Assembly (NCBI GenBank): GCA_013407085.1 | Contig: JACCGJ010000626.1 | Location: 152,722-216,721 of the forward strand | Direction: 5' to 3' | Source: Atriophallophorus winterbourni | Lineage: Eukaryota > Platyhelminthes > Trematoda > Plagiorchiida > Microphallidae | DNA length: 64,000 nucleotides | Shown: positions 28,147 to 39,330 of the stretch, one piece after another | Numbering within the stretch: position 1 is the first letter of the stretch | Layout of the letters: each line of letters starts with the position of its first letter | Made by a program: the position numbers and the translations under genes | Notes under the pieces: generated by a model | The model's database searches: none | Told to the model about the DNA's origin: nothing | The model's input: the letters and a program-made list of their open reading frames with translations, nothing else

Positions 28147-31100
28147 AATACCACTAGCCGTCTACTCCACGTCAGCGATGGTTCAACCAGTATGCGTTTT
28201 CTGATCGACACTGGTGCGGAAGTCAGCGTTATCCCACCCACAAAATCAGACCGCAAGAACCAATCCCCCCTGACTCTCCGAGCGGCGAATGGTACCCGAA
28301 TTTCCACTTACGGTAAGCGTTCCATTTCTGTAGATCTAGGTCTACGACGCAATTTTAAGTGGATTTTCATTGTGGCGGATGTAAAAGTGCCAATTTTGGG
28401 TGCAGACTTCCTTTCTAATTTTAATCTTTCTGTTGATTTGGCTAATCGTAAGCTCATTGACAATTTAACAAAGCTTAATACATTAGGAGTTTTCTGTAAT
28501 TCACCCATACAAACAATTCGTGTGCTTATCCCAGACACATCCTCTACATACAGTTCCCTCGTGACAGAATTTTCTGATATTTTTAAACCTTCATCCTCTA
28601 CTACTCCTGTCAAACACGATGTCAAACACCATATTTTGACCCGCGGTCCGCCCATTTTTAACAAACCTCGCAGATTGGCTCCCAAAAAGCTTGAAGTTGC
28701 CAAATTGGAATTCGAGCACATGTTGGAGCTTGGTATCATTCGACCCTCTCATTCTCCCTGGGCTACCCCTCTGCACATGGTTGAAAAGAACAAAGCGGAC
28801 GCCTGGCGTCCATGTGGTGATTATCGTGCCCTAAATCGAGTGACTGTCCCTGATCGTTATCCTATCCCCCACATACACGATTTTGCCCTATCCCTTAACG
28901 GCAAATCCGTTTTCTCCAAGTTGGATTTAGTTCGTGCCTATCATCAGATACCCGTCGCTGAAGAAGACATCCCAAAGACCGCAATCACTACTCCATTCGG
29001 TTTGTTTGAATTTCTAAAAATGCCATTTGGCCTACGAAATGCTGCTCAAACATTCCAGAGATTCATGGATCAGGTTTTTCAAGGTTTGTCTTTTGTTCAT
29101 GTGTATATTGATGATGTTCTTATCGCCAGTTCCACTCCTACAGAACACGTTGAACACCTGCGTACAGTTTTTCAGCGTTTGTCACATTACGGCATTATTG
29201 TCAATCCTGACAAATGTTTGTTTGGAGTTGCTTCCTTGGAAATCCTCGGTCATTTTGTCGACAGCTCTGGTATCAAACCTGTGCCACAAAAAGTATCTGC
29301 CATCAGTGAGTATCCCTGTCCAACTTCCCTTCGCCAGTTGAGACGTTTTCTCGGTCTTGTGAACTATTATAGGCGGTTCATTCCACATTGTGCCGCTGTA
29401 TCACAGCCAATGACAGATTTACTACGCGGAAAGGAGCGCGATTTTAAGATGAATGACAACGCCATCAAGTCGTTCGAATGTTTAAAATCTGCCTTGAACG
29501 CAGCTACTTCACTGACGTACATGTCTACGTGTTCCAATGCGGAGTTATCACTCGCCACAGACGCCTCTCAAGAAGCAGTCGGTGCAGTCCTTCAACAAGA
29601 AGTCGACGGTATCACCAAACCACTTGCTTTCTTTTCCCGACGTCTCCAACCAGCTCAGACACGATATAGTACGTTTGGTCGTGAATTGTTGGCCATCTAT
29701 TATGCAATACGTCATTTTCGCCATTTGCTAGAAGGTCGCAATTTCACTGTTTGGACCGATCACAAGCCCTTAACATTTGCCCTTGCTGCTGCTTCAGATA
29801 AATATTCACCTCGTGAGATCCGACATTTGGACTTTATTTCCCAATTCACAAGTGATATTAAATATTTGTCTGGACCGTCCAATACTGTTGCTGATGCATT
29901 TTCCCGTATGGAAATTTCTGCAGTCCGTCATTCCCCCTTGGATCTACAGCAGCTAGCCCTTGCTCAACAGAACGACCCGGAACTCCAACAGTACGACACA
30001 TCATCATTTTCTCGTGTTCGACAAATTCCTGTGCCCAATTCAAACTTGCATATATTGTGTGATTTTTCTACTACCCAACCCCGTCCTTTGGTTCCCGCTT
30101 CCTTCAGACGAATTGTTTTTGATCAAATCCACGGTCTATCTCATCCCGGTATCCGCGCTACTCGCAAACTTATCAGCGAGCGTTTTATCTGGCCGAGTAT
30201 GCATAAAGACATTCAATCATGGACTAAATCTTGCATCCAGTGTCAACGCAGCAAAGTACAGCGTCATACCATCAGCGCCCCTGGATTATTTCCTCTACCG
30301 CGCGAACGTTTCCAACATGTCCACATCGATCTGGTAGGTCCCATGGCTATATCCAATGGTTTTACATACATTCTCACTTGTATTGATCGTTTCACCCGTT
30401 GGCCCATAGCTGTTCCTATTCCTGACATTAGTGCGGAAACGGTGGCGAAAACTTTCCTGCAAAGCTGGATTAGCAACTTTGGTGTTCCATCAACCATAAC
30501 CACTGACCGTGGATCCCAATTTCATTCGACCCTGTTTCGTGAGTTAAATAACCTTCTTGGTACGAACCACATTCGAACTACAGCATATCATCCCTGTGCT
30601 AATGGTCTGGTGGAAAGATTTCATCGCCAGTTGAAGGCTGCGTTGATGTCTCATGGAAATACAGAGTATTGGGCAGAGCATTTGCCATTAATTCTTCTCG
30701 GTATCCGTACGTCTGTGAAAGAAGATCTTGGTTGTTCTGCGGCTGAGTTACTATATGGCATGACACTTCGTCTCCCAGGTGAGTTGATCGCATCACCTGA
30801 CGTTCCAATTGACGTTAGCATTCCTCATTACGTCAATCGTTTACGAACATTCATGCGTCAATTACGCGTAACTCCTACCCGTTCCAATACCCGTCCTTTT
30901 TATCTTCCTGCCGATTTGCGAACATGTGATTTTGTTTTTGTTAGAACGGATCAGGTTCGTAGACCTCTTCAACCTCCCTACACTGGCCCTTTCAAAGTAA
31001 TCAGCAGACATGCAAAGTATTTTGTCATCGACAAGAATGGTGAGCACGACACCGTCAGCATTGATCGTCTCAAAGTCGCCTATGTTGAGTCTGTTGTCTC

Positions 31101-31152
31101 TTCCGAACATGACGCTGTTCCACCACGATTGAAAGCACTGCTGAGACTGTAG
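28108..31152 (+). CDS. Gypsy-A protease-RT-RNase H-integrase
   Basis: The frame is open from the slip site to 31152. In order: protease [15 protein letters not shown]; reverse transcriptase with W-R-P-C-G-D-Y-R and catalytic Y-I-D-D-V-L (about 29104); RNase H with T-D-A-S and T-D-H-K-P-L; integrase with the H-H-C-C finger (H-P-G-I-R ... C-I-Q-C), D in H-I-D-L-V-G, D in T-T-D-R-G-S-Q-F and E in V-E-R-F-H; then Y-T-G-P-F. All catalytic residues are present. Near 31130 a frameshift removes the usual C-terminus ([10 protein letters not shown], now in another frame at 31278-31310), so only the extreme tail is damaged. Confidence 0.9.
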   Translation, partial: LRRQAVDTASLSGNTTSRLLHVSDGSTSMRFLIDTGAEVSVIPPTKSDRKNQSPLTLRAANGTRISTYGKRSISVDLGLRRNFKWIFIVADVKVPILGADFLSNFNLSVDLANRKLIDNLTKLNTLGVFCNSPIQTIRVLIPDTSSTYSSLVTEFSDIFKPSSSTTPVKHDVKHHILTRGPPIFNKPRRLAPKKLEVAKLEFEHMLELGIIRPSHSPWATPLHMVEKNKADAWRPCGDYRALNRVTVPDRYPIPHIHDFALSLNGKSVFSKLDLVRAYHQIPVAEEDIPKTAITTPFGLFEFLKMPFGLRNAAQTFQRFMDQVFQGLSFVHVYIDDVLIASSTPTEHVEHLRTVFQRLSHYGIIVNPDKCLFGVASLEILGHFVDSSGIKPVPQKVSAISEYPCPTSLRQLRRFLGLVNYYRRFIPHCAAVSQPMTDLLRGKERDFKMNDNAIKSFECLKSALNAATSLTYMSTCSNAELSLATDASQEAVGAVLQQEVDGITKPLAFFSRRLQPAQTRYSTFGRELLAIYYAIRHFRHLLEGRNFTVWTDHKPLTFALAAASDKYSPREIRHLDFISQFTSDIKYLSGPSNTVADAFSRMEISAVRHSPLDLQQLALAQQNDPELQQYDTSSFSRVRQIPVPNSNLHILCDFSTTQPRPLVPASFRRIVFDQIHGLSHPGIRATRKLISERFIWPSMHKDIQSWTKSCIQCQRSKVQRHTISAPGLFPLPRERFQHVHIDLVGPMAISNGFTYILTCIDRFTRWPIAVPIPDISAETVAKTFLQSWISNFGVPSTITTDRGSQFHSTLFRELNNLLGTNHIRTTAYHPCANGLVERFHRQLKAALMSHGNTEYWAEHLPLILLGIRTSVKEDLGCSAAELLYGMTLRLPGELIASPDVPIDVSIPHYVNRLRTFMRQLRVTPTRSNTRPFYLPADLRTCDFVFVRTDQVRRPLQPPYTGPFKVISRHAKYFVIDKNGEHDTVSIDRLKVAYVESVVSSEHDAVPPRLKALLRL

Positions 31153-31361
31153 TTATTCCATCCCCACCCAGTCCCTCAAATCCAAGTGAACATTCATCAC
31201 AGTCCACACAGTCTACCCAACCATGTATATACTCACCCCCCATCCGTCCCCGAACTCGTTCCGGTCGTACCGTCAGGTGGCCCGCAAATCTTGCAGACTA
31301 TGCGGATTAACTTTTCGTTTCGAGCGTTTCACTCTCTTCTAACGCTCTAGGGAGGGAGTAT

Positions 31362-31628
31362 TATGGTGTTTTCATCATGGTATATTTTATTACATTAATC
31401 CTACATATTTTGTCATTTGTTTTGTTATAATGAACCATGTAAAATATGTACACAATTTGAATATACGATTCACGCCGCGCTCGTGTTCTGCTTTGGGACA
31501 AGTCTATCGTCTGATTGTTTGGGATCTGTATGCCGTGTTACGTTGAGAACTGTGTTCCGGTTTATTGCGTTCAATAACCATAGACGTACTTTGTTAGTGG
31601 TGAAATCTCCGTTGGATTAACCGCTACA
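31362..31628 (+). repeat. Central LTR shared by Gypsy-A and Gypsy-B
   Basis: 267 bp preceded by a polypurine tract ('agggagggagta') as the 3' LTR of A, and followed by a primer-binding site ('ttggtgagcccc') as the 5' LTR of B. Several changes in its second half set it apart from both neighbours. Confidence 0.8.
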
Positions 31629-31731
31629 AATTGGTGAGCCCCAAACATTTTTCTTTTTGAAATTTTCGTTCTTACCATATACTCCCAGTTATTTTGATTT
31701 TGCTGTTATATATATTTTTTCCATTTACTAA

Positions 31732-33600
31732 ATGGATTCTAAATCAGCATTTTCTAATACCCCATCTGAGGACATTTCTACCGACACTATGTCGCACTTT
31801 AGTCTTCCCTGTTTTGGTATGGACGACCCTCGCCTCTGGTTCGCACAGATCGACGCACTTTTTGAGTCTTACCGCGTAAACACTCAACGATCCCAGTATA
31901 ATCGTGTAGTTGGTATGTTGCCATCGTCAGTTGCAAAGGAGGTTGCTGATTTAATTTACAACCGCCCTGCTGATAATCCATACGATGCACTTAAACATGC
32001 CATTATCTCACGTACTTCATCTACTGACGAGCAAAAACTACGGAAACTTTTGTCCGGTTTAGAAATGGGTGATAACACTCCTTCACAACACCTGCGACAC
32101 ATGCTTCAATTACCAGGAGACAAGCCTGTTGATGACAAGATCATTCGTGAATTATGGCAGCAGAGTCTCACAGACGACGTCCGCAAAGTCATAGCCATTA
32201 TGGACAAGCACACCAGTCTCCAGCACTTGGCACGCATTGCAGACGAAGTTCACGATATCTCGCACAGCGTTACCTTGTCTCACGTCAGACACACCACTGA
32301 CACGCATAAAAGCATTCCTGTCCAGAATGATTTTGAAGAGTTAAAATCGATGTTCAATACCTTGTCATTGCAAGTACAGAACATCGCACAATCTCGTAGT
32401 AACTCACGAAATCATCATCCTCGTCAGCCCAAGAAACGATCTACTAGTCGTTCTAACGGACCGCGAAGCCAGACATTAGACGCAGCAGCTCTGTCTGGCA
32501 CCCTTCAAAGCCGACTTTTCTACGTTAACGACCGGGCCACTAAAATGCGATTCCTCATCGACACTGGTGCTGAGATTAGCGTTATCCCACCATCCACTAA
32601 GGAACGCAAGAGCCTTTCGTCAATGACGTTGCAGGCGGCAAACGGCACGAAAATTTCCACTTTCGGTCAAAGATCACTTTCTGTCGAATTGGGTCTACGA
32701 CGCGACTTTCGATGGATTTTCACGCTGGCTGATGTCAAAGTACCGATTCTGGGAGCAGATTTCCTCTCACATTTTGATCTTTCAGTCAATATAGCTAAAC
32801 GAAAGCTTATTGATAATTTGACAAAGATTAACTCCTTTGGTAATTCCTGCGATTCCCCTATTCAAACCATTCGTGTACTCACCCCTGACATCCCATCTGC
32901 GTTCAGTGACTTACTGAAAGAATTTTCGGAAGTTTTCAAACCCTGTACACAAGCTGCGGTCGTTAAACATAACGTTAAACACCACATTGTGACCCGTGGT
33001 CCTCCAGTGTTTAGCAAGCCCCGTCGTTTGGCTCCAAACAAGTTCGATGTAGCGAAACGAGAGTTTGAACATATGCTCGAACTGGGAATTATCCGGCCAT
33101 CCAAATCGCCTTATGCAAGCCCCCTTCACATGGTGGAGAAAAATAAATCTGATGCTTGGCGACCATGCGGTGATTACCGTTCCCTTAACAGAGTTACTGT
33201 TCCCGATCGTTACCCCATTCCCCATATTCATGACTTTGCACTTTCATTACACGGAAAGACAGTGTTTTCTAAACTAGATTTGGTGCGTGCTTATCACCAG
33301 ATACCTGTCGCCGACGAAGATATCCCTAAAACAGCTATTACCACACCCTTTGGTCTTTTTGAATTTTTAAAAATGCCCTTTGGTTTACGCAATGCTGCTC
33401 AAACCTTCCAGAGATTTATGGACCAAGTTTTTCAGGGATTATCTTTTGTGCATGTCTACATTGATGACGTCCTGATCGCCAGTTCTTCTCAACAGGAACA
33501 TGCAGAAAATCTGCATGCTGTTTTTCAGCAACTTTCACAATTCGGCGTTGTGGTTAACCCAGATAAATGCCTTTTGCTGTCGCTTCCCTCGAAATCTTAG
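31732..33600 (+). CDS. Gypsy-B fused Gag-protease-RT, zinc knuckle deleted
   Basis: One 622-codon frame: Gag capsid ([13 protein letters not shown]), an R/S-rich tail, then protease ([15 protein letters not shown]) and reverse transcriptase to Y-I-D-D-V-L. About 100 nt that in Gypsy-A hold the knuckle and the frameshift site are missing at about 32460-32470, so Gag and protease are in one frame. A lost T in a T-run near 33572 then breaks the RT after N-P-D-K-C-L. Confidence 0.8.
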   Translation: MDSKSAFSNTPSEDISTDTMSHFSLPCFGMDDPRLWFAQIDALFESYRVNTQRSQYNRVVGMLPSSVAKEVADLIYNRPADNPYDALKHAIISRTSSTDEQKLRKLLSGLEMGDNTPSQHLRHMLQLPGDKPVDDKIIRELWQQSLTDDVRKVIAIMDKHTSLQHLARIADEVHDISHSVTLSHVRHTTDTHKSIPVQNDFEELKSMFNTLSLQVQNIAQSRSNSRNHHPRQPKKRSTSRSNGPRSQTLDAAALSGTLQSRLFYVNDRATKMRFLIDTGAEISVIPPSTKERKSLSSMTLQAANGTKISTFGQRSLSVELGLRRDFRWIFTLADVKVPILGADFLSHFDLSVNIAKRKLIDNLTKINSFGNSCDSPIQTIRVLTPDIPSAFSDLLKEFSEVFKPCTQAAVVKHNVKHHIVTRGPPVFSKPRRLAPNKFDVAKREFEHMLELGIIRPSKSPYASPLHMVEKNKSDAWRPCGDYRSLNRVTVPDRYPIPHIHDFALSLHGKTVFSKLDLVRAYHQIPVADEDIPKTAITTPFGLFEFLKMPFGLRNAAQTFQRFMDQVFQGLSFVHVYIDDVLIASSSQQEHAENLHAVFQQLSQFGVVVNPDKCLLLSLPSKS

Positions 33601-34400
33601 GACATCATGTCGATCAAAACGGAATTCGCCCTGTGCTTGATAAAATTTCGTCCATCAATGATTATCCATGTCCCACCTCGCTTCGACAGTTACGTCGATT
33701 CCTCGGGTTAGTTAATTATTACAGAAGATTTATTCCAAACTGTGCTAACATCGCTCAACCGATGACTGATTTGTTACGCGGAACGGAACGACAATTTAAA
33801 ATGACTGCAAATGCTGCTGAATCGTTTCAGCGATTGAAATCTGCACTGAAAGAAGCATCTACGTTATCCTACATGTCCAGGAATTCCAACGCTTCACTTT
33901 CACTTGCCACCGATGCATCACAAGCAGCAGTCGGCGCTGTCCTGCAGCAAAGTATTGACGGTGTTACTAAACCGCTTGCATTCTTTTCTCGTCGTCTACA
34001 ACCCGCCCAAACCCGCTATAGTACATTTGGTCGCGAATTGTTAGCTATATATTATGCTGTTCGTCATTTTAGACATTTGCTCGAAGGTCGCGATTTCATT
34101 GTTTGGACCGACCACAAACCTCTCACTTTTGCGTTGTCCGCCACAGCTGATAGATATTCACCACGTGAGATACGTCACCTTGACTATATTTCTCAATTTA
34201 CGAGTGACATTCGCTATCTATCTGCTTCGTCGAACACAGTTGCCGATGCATTTTCTCGCATGCAACTCACAGCACTCAGTCGATCGAACTTCGATCTCAC
34301 GCAGCTAGCAGAGGCCAGCAACATGACAGTGACATGCAGCACTACCAATCTTCGTCATCCCTCCGAGTCCAACGTATTCCCATTCCCAACTCCAGTTTGA
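33567..34400 (+). pseudogene. Gypsy-B RT end and RNase H, frameshifted
   Basis: Continues with V-A-S-L-E-I-L-G-H and the connection region, then RNase H ([30 protein letters not shown]). The frame is lost near 34320 through another one-base deletion. Confidence 0.8.
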
Positions 34401-35659
34401 CTGTTTTGTGTGATTTTTCCAACGAACATCCCCGTCCTTTAGTACCGAAATTACTTAGGAAATCCATTTTTGAACATTTTCATTCCCTTTCTCATCCCGG
34501 CATTCGTGCTACTCGTAAGTTGATCACTGATCGATTTGTTTGGCCGAACATGCATGCGGATATTCAAAATTGGACAAAAGCCTGTCTCCAGTGCCAACGC
34601 AGTAAAGTTCAACGCCATACTCTTAGTGCTCCAGGATCTTTTCCTCCACCAAGCCAACGTTTTCAGCACGTTCATCTCGACATTGTCGGTCCTCTGGCTA
34701 TCTCTAATGGTTTCACCCACATTTTAACTTGTGTTGACCGTTTCAGCCGCTGGCCTATAGCCGTTCCCATTACCGGTATTACAGCTGAGACCGTAGCGAA
34801 AAACTTTCTACAATACTGGATAAGTAATTACGGTGTTCCATCTACTATTACTACTGATCGTGGATCACAGTTCCAATCTACCCTTTTTCGTGAGTTGACT
34901 ATACTCCTCGGCTCTAACCACATCAAAACGACAGCCTATCATCCTTGCGCGAACGGACTTGTTGAACGGTTCCATCGACAGCTGAAAGCAGCATTGATGT
35001 CACATGGTAATACTGAAAACTGGGCAGAAAACCTGCCAGTGATCCTTCTTGGTATACGTGCTACCGTCAAAAAAGATATCGGATGTTCTGCAGCAGAGTT
35101 AGTTTACGGCACACCACTCCGTCTCCCAGGTGAATTGATCGCATCCCCTGACGTTGCAGCTGACATTACTATTGCCCACTATGTCAATCGCTTACGTTCC
35201 TTCATGCGTCAATTACGTGCCACCCCCACTCGCCCATACACCCGTAACGTTTACGTACCAAGTGATTTGCATTCATGCTCAGTTGTTTTTGTTCGAACTG
35301 ATCATACGCGCAAACCCCTGCAAGCCCCATACACCGGTCCCTTCAAAGTCGTTAGCCGCTGTGACAAATACTTCGTCATCGAACGAAATGGTTCTCAAGA
35401 TACTGTTGCAATTGATCGATTGAAAGCAGCTTTTATCGAACCAGTCTGCGACGAAACACCGCCTCCAGACGTTCACACCCCAAGTGGTACCCCGGATGTT
35501 GACCTTTTCCCTTCAACCCCACCCACTTCTCAGTCGACCCAATCAACCCAACCATGTAAACTCTCTCTTCCATCATTTGACTCACCCTCTCCAATTCACA
35601 AAACTCGATCAGGCCGGAGAGTCAGGTGGCTTGCAAACCTTGCAGACTACGCTGATTAA
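34334..35659 (+). CDS. Gypsy-B integrase and C-terminal tail
   Basis: The 441 codons hold the complete integrase: [11 protein letters not shown] and C-L-Q-C-Q-R-S-K (zinc finger), [21 protein letters not shown] (D-D-E triad), Y-T-G-P-F-K-V. The tail ends [11 protein letters not shown], which shows the true C-terminus of this family. It joins the upstream parts only through two frameshifts. Confidence 0.85.
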   Translation: MQHYQSSSSLRVQRIPIPNSSLTVLCDFSNEHPRPLVPKLLRKSIFEHFHSLSHPGIRATRKLITDRFVWPNMHADIQNWTKACLQCQRSKVQRHTLSAPGSFPPPSQRFQHVHLDIVGPLAISNGFTHILTCVDRFSRWPIAVPITGITAETVAKNFLQYWISNYGVPSTITTDRGSQFQSTLFRELTILLGSNHIKTTAYHPCANGLVERFHRQLKAALMSHGNTENWAENLPVILLGIRATVKKDIGCSAAELVYGTPLRLPGELIASPDVAADITIAHYVNRLRSFMRQLRATPTRPYTRNVYVPSDLHSCSVVFVRTDHTRKPLQAPYTGPFKVVSRCDKYFVIERNGSQDTVAIDRLKAAFIEPVCDETPPPDVHTPSGTPDVDLFPSTPPTSQSTQSTQPCKLSLPSFDSPSPIHKTRSGRRVRWLANLADYAD

Positions 35660-35714
35660 CTATGTTTTCGTTTCGAGCGTTTCACTCTCTTCTAACACTT
35701 TAGGGAGGGAGTAA

Positions 35715-35981
35715 TATGGTGTTTTCATTATTGTATATTTTATTACAATAACCCTGCATATTTCATTATTGTTTTGTTTTAATGATACATGTAAATATGT
35801 ACACAATTTGAATATACGATTCACGCCGCGTTCGTGTTCTGCTTTGGGACAAGTATATCGTGTGTGACTCCCTGGGATTTGTATGCTGTTATTCGTTGCG
35901 AACTGTGTTCCGGTTTATTGCGTTCAATAACCAGAGACGTACTTTGTTAGTGGTGAAATCTCCGTTGGATCAACCGCTACA
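35715..35981 (+). repeat. Gypsy-B 3' LTR (right end of the array)
   Basis: 267 bp preceded by the polypurine tract 'agggagggagtaa' and followed by the target-site duplication AGAG. Its first 157 bp match the truncated outer LTR at 26786. Confidence 0.85.
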
Positions 35982-35985
35982 AGAG

Positions 35986-36116
35986 AAATTAGAAAACTCT
36001 ATTTTGTCTTTTTACCGATGACGAAAATTATTTCGAAAATATCGTCGTCCCCAGGTTCGAACCTGGGACCTCACTCCCCCAGCGAAGTACATAACCACTG
36101 CACCACGACCACATTG
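35986..36116 (-). repeat. tRNA-derived SINE-like repeat, right arm of the inverted pair
   Basis: Reverse complement of 26506-26671, cut by the Gypsy array (the first 20 bp of this arm lie at 26766-26785). The tRNA-like head (36044-36109 on the minus strand) has a perfect palindrome CCCAGGTTCGAACCTGGG at the T-arm. Confidence 0.65.
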
Positions 36117-36493
36117 GCTAAAATTATTCTCAATAACGTTCTGACATCTGATTGGTCGGTTATTTGATTGGCTAAAATTATTCATTCACACAAACTACAC
36201 CGTTTGTGTAAATACTCTTAGCCTAATGAAAGGCTCTGCTCGGTTAAAAACTAGAACATTTCGGCTTCTAGTTTTTGAAGAATAATAAGAATTCCCGTTC
36301 AGTGACACAAGTTGCTTACGCAAACCGTTTTATTCCTGGATAATTTTATCCAGCTCGAGTGAGCCAGCAACATTTCCATGTTCCTTCCGTTGAGTATGGG
36401 CTTTACCGTGCTTGGTACGTTTTTTCGGAGTTTTGGCTACGTTTACCACCTTCGGAGAGGAAGCTTGCTTTGGAGGACTAGGTAACTGGATAG
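36117..36493 (-). pseudogene. CR1-A ORF1 remnant, part 1
   Basis: On the minus strand a lysine-rich frame (P-S-P-P-K-Q-A-S-S-P-K-V-V, T-P-K-K-R-T-K-H-G-K-A-H) runs to a stop near 36336. Beyond, 36147-36180 encodes Q-S-N-N-R-P-I-R-C-Q-N-V, matching Q-S-N-N-Q-P-I-R-G-H-N-V of the ORF1 at 26474. This and 39175-39330 rejoin in one frame when Gypsy-C and one copy of ATAG are removed. Confidence 0.6.
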
Positions 36494-36858
36494 TGTAGCA
36501 ACTTGTAATTTCACTTTCTTTTTAATTGTACTTCCATTTCCATCAATGTTTGTTTTAATCAAACATTATTCCATATATACTTTTTCCGCGCGCGTTCCTC
36601 TCCTGCTTGATTTTCGTGGTGCTGTGTCATTGCGTGTTTGCGAATCACGACGGTTAACAGCAAAATTGACTTTCGTCGCATTTTTCAGCTTCGCCAATTC
36701 TAATTGCTGATCAACGCGATGCATCGGAGTTTGGAGCTGGAATATTTTTGTGTGTGGATATTTGCAACGGACATTGAATTTTCACTTTTCGTGAGTTCGT
36801 TCCTTTGTCCATTTTGCTATAACATTTTCCTGTTATATTTTTGCATTTATCCACTACA
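36494..36858 (+). repeat. Gypsy-C 5' LTR
   Basis: 365 bp, 'tgtagcaacttg' to 'tccactaca'. Differs from the 3' LTR at only a few positions (for example 'attattcc' against 'attatgcc'). Confidence 0.9.
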
Positions 36859-36992
36859 TATTTGGTGAGCCCGACTACCACATATTTGGTGAACCCGACA
36901 CTACATAATCGGTCAACCCGACACCACATAATTGGTGAGCCCGACCACTACCTATTTGGTGAGCCCGAGCACTACCTATTTAGTCAGCCCGT
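36853..36992 (+). repeat. Tandem array of six primer-binding-site-like units
   Basis: Six ~23-bp units of the form 'cacta-cata-ttggtgagcccga' start at the end of the LTR. The first is the normal primer-binding site; later units vary (gaacccga, tcaacccga, tcagcccg). Gypsy-A and -B have a single unit. Confidence 0.8.
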
Positions 36993-37040
36993 ATTCAACC
37001 TTTCGCTCAGAACTCCCGTCGTTTTTTCAATTTTGCTATA

Positions 37041-38264
37041 ATGTCGTCTGAACCTAGCGAATCACAAATGAACGTTATAGGTTGCAACACGCCAGCTTTT
37101 GACCCTGCAAACCCGCACGTGTGGTTCATCCAAATAGAGAGTATGTTTCGTTTCAGACGGATCACGAAACAAGAGGTCATGTTCTCTTTCGTACAATCAC
37201 AATTACCGTCCTACATCGCGAAAGAAGTTTTAGACGTTCTTGACCCCATGCCCTCTATCTCGCCTTACGACACACTGAAGGCTGCTGTGCTCAAACGTAC
37301 TATGGCCTCTGACGAAGCCAGGCTAAAACAACTGCTGGCTGGTGTAGAACTAGGCGACAGAACTCCTTCACAGCTGTTACGCCACATGCGTTCCCTGGTG
37401 GGCAACACAAAGTTAGACGATTTCGTCCTACAGCAACTTTGGCTGAACTGCCTGCCACACAGCACCACCGCCATCCTCGCCGTGTCGGTCGAAAAAGTCT
37501 ACCTCGACACATTGGCCGAAATAGCAGATAAAATTCACGAACACATTGACAGAACCAGCGTCAATCAAGTTTCAGAAGGTGGAAACCTCTCAAAACTTGA
37601 AGCCACCGTGGCCATGCTAACTAAGGAGCTTGCACCCTTACAGCTTATCATTTCCAACATGGAACGACCCAAAACGTCTAGAGCTAGACCCAGGAGTCCA
37701 TCTGGAAATAGAAGCCACTCTCGCCCTCGCGATATCGACTGGTTTTGTTATTATCACCGTCGTTTCGGGAATGCCGCGCGCAATTGTCGCCCCGGGTGTA
37801 AACATCCCAATGCTGACAGCCACCGTGTTGAAAAATCACGTAGCCAGTCAGTCATGGTGACGACCGTTCCTGGCAAACCCACTAGTCGCCACTTATACGT
37901 CTACGACGCATCTTCTAAGCTGAATTTTCTCGTAGACACCGGTGCCGAGGTAAGCGTTATACCGCGCAGTTACGAAAAACGCGACCTCCGCCCTTCAGGC
38001 ATCACATTGCAGGCGGCTAACAATTCGACGATTTCGACTTACGGTGAAAAATTTTTAAAACTGGATCTCGGACTTAGACGTGAATTCCCTTTCGTCTTCT
38101 TGATAGCCGATGTTAAGAAGCCTATCATCGGTATCGACTTTCTGACGAAATACGGTCTCGTAGTCGATCTCCAGCACCGACGGCTACACGACAATACCAC
38201 GTCACTAAACGTTTCCGGTAAACTATGTTCAATCACCTCACCTGGTCTTCGAATTTTCGTCTAG
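37041..38264 (+). CDS. Gypsy-C Gag-protease
   Basis: The frame has 407 codons, starting M-S-S-E-P-S-E-S. Capsid: P-H-V-W-F-I-Q-I-E-S-M-F, E-L-G-D-R-T-P-S-Q. Knuckle: [20 protein letters not shown] (about residues 234-253). Protease: [15 protein letters not shown] (about residues 293-307) and I-I-G-I-D-F-L-T-K-Y. Gag and protease are in one frame, unlike Gypsy-A. The frame ends shortly after the protease, before the pol deletion. Confidence 0.9.
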   Translation: MSSEPSESQMNVIGCNTPAFDPANPHVWFIQIESMFRFRRITKQEVMFSFVQSQLPSYIAKEVLDVLDPMPSISPYDTLKAAVLKRTMASDEARLKQLLAGVELGDRTPSQLLRHMRSLVGNTKLDDFVLQQLWLNCLPHSTTAILAVSVEKVYLDTLAEIADKIHEHIDRTSVNQVSEGGNLSKLEATVAMLTKELAPLQLIISNMERPKTSRARPRSPSGNRSHSRPRDIDWFCYYHRRFGNAARNCRPGCKHPNADSHRVEKSRSQSVMVTTVPGKPTSRHLYVYDASSKLNFLVDTGAEVSVIPRSYEKRDLRPSGITLQAANNSTISTYGEKFLKLDLGLRREFPFVFLIADVKKPIIGIDFLTKYGLVVDLQHRRLHDNTTSLNVSGKLCSITSPGLRIFV

Positions 38265-38761
38265 AACAAAGCCACTTACAGCGATTTCCCGACCCTAACA
38301 CGCCCAGCACAATACACGGAGCAACCCACCCACGATGTTCATCATCACAGCGTCACTAAAGGGCCTCGAAATGTTGCTAAAGCTCGCAGGCTACCGCCTA
38401 AAAAGCTGAAAGCAGAAAAACCCGAATTTGGCTCCACACTGAGACAGACTGGCAAAGGGTACTTGACAATCGCACTACCGGCGAAGCTGAACCAGCACCT
38501 TACCGCTCAAGACCAAAGCAACACTTTCAGCTACGCAACGGTAATAAAGACAAAGCTAGCATCGATCGCTTCAAACCCGCTTACGTTGAACGAAAGTCAT
38601 CACAAGAAGCTACCACTTCGACCCCACCCACACAGCCTATGACGACCAGTGACGTTACATCCAATCGACCCTCACCCATCCTGTCTACTCCTTCATCTCG
38701 TCAAACACGTACCGGCCGCAGAGTGAGGTTCTCCGCAAGACTGGTTGAATACATGCCCTAA
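38265..38761 (+). pseudogene. Gypsy-C pol scar
   Basis: 38330-38430 encodes H-H-S-V-T-K-G-P-R-N-V-A-K-A-R-R-L-P-P-K, the lead-in to the reverse transcriptase. From about 38540 another frame gives S-I-D-R-F-K-P-A-Y-V-E and ends R-V-R-F-S-A-R-L-V-E-Y-M-P at 38761, the C-terminal tail of pol. About 2.2 kb of pol is missing between them. Confidence 0.8.
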
Positions 38762-38809
38762 ACGGTGTATCGAGCGTTCATCCGTCGACTCACGCTCTAG
38801 GGGGAGTTC

Positions 38810-39174
38810 TGTAGCAACTTGTAATTTCACTTTCTTTTTAATTGTACTTCCATTTCCATCAATGTTTGTTTTAATCAAACATTATGCCATATATACTTTT
38901 TCCGCGCGCGTTCCTCTTCTGTTTGATTTTCGTGGTGCTGTGTCATTGCGTGTTTGCGAATCACGACGGTTAACAGCAAAATTGACTTTCATCGCATTTT
39001 TCAGCTTCGCCAATTCTAATTGCTGATCAATGCGATACATCAGAGTTTGGAGCTGGAATATTTTTGTGTGTGGATATTTGCATCGGACATTGAATTTTCA
39101 CTTTTCTTGAGTTCGTTCCTTTGTCCATTTTGCTATAACATTTTCCTGTTATATTTTTGCATTTATCCACTACA
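38810..39174 (+). repeat. Gypsy-C 3' LTR
   Basis: 365 bp, preceded by a polypurine tract ('ctagggggagttc'). Confidence 0.9.
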
Positions 39175-39330
39175 ATAGCTACGTCTACATTCTCAGGAGA
39201 TGCCATTTTTTCCGCGTTTTTGTAAGCACGCTTTCTTGAAATCCTGGCTCTATTTACCACCTTAGGAGGGCAAACATTATCACTACAACCTCCAGAACTT
39301 TGATTGGTTGAATTGCTTTAGCCACAACTC
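39175..39330 (-). pseudogene. CR1-A ORF1 remnant, part 2
   Basis: The minus-strand frame R-A-R-I-S-R-K-R-A-Y-K-N-A-E-K-M-A-S-P-E-N-V-D-V-A runs into the Gypsy-C insertion and continues at 36493. It is the basic linker of ORF1. Further right, 39330-39420 repeats 'gattggttgaatt', also seen at 49080-49165, with stops in every frame. Confidence 0.5.

Larger units (their letters stand above)
26786..35981 (+). mobile_element. Gypsy array: two CsRn1-like internal regions (A and B) sharing a central LTR
   Basis: The order is partial LTR, LTR, internal A, LTR, internal B, LTR. The whole block is flanked by AGAG at 26782-26785 and 35982-35985, and removing it rejoins the SINE arm exactly. The CsRn1 clade of Ty3/Gypsy elements is known from trematodes and insects and has the C-Y-Y-H-R-R-F-G type Gag motif that A retains. 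Internals A and B are diverged relatives, so this is not a simple recent tandem duplication. Confidence 0.85.
36494..39174 (+). mobile_element. Gypsy-C: CsRn1-like element with internal pol deletion
   Basis: The LTRs are both 365 bp (36494-36858, 38810-39174), begin TG and end CA. The element is flanked by ATAG at 36490-36493 and 39175-39178. Gag-protease is intact, but reverse transcriptase, RNase H and most of the integrase are gone. The LTRs are very similar, so the insertion looks fairly recent. It would need another element's enzymes to move. Confidence 0.9.

Noticed and set aside
33560..33600. Break in Gypsy-B RT as programmed frameshift
   Set aside because: A single T is missing from a T-run within the RT domain, where Gypsy-A is continuous; this is a mutation.
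36853..36992. CRISPR-like regular repeats
   Set aside because: Units are contiguous, lie directly behind an LTR and match the primer-binding site; the genome is eukaryotic.
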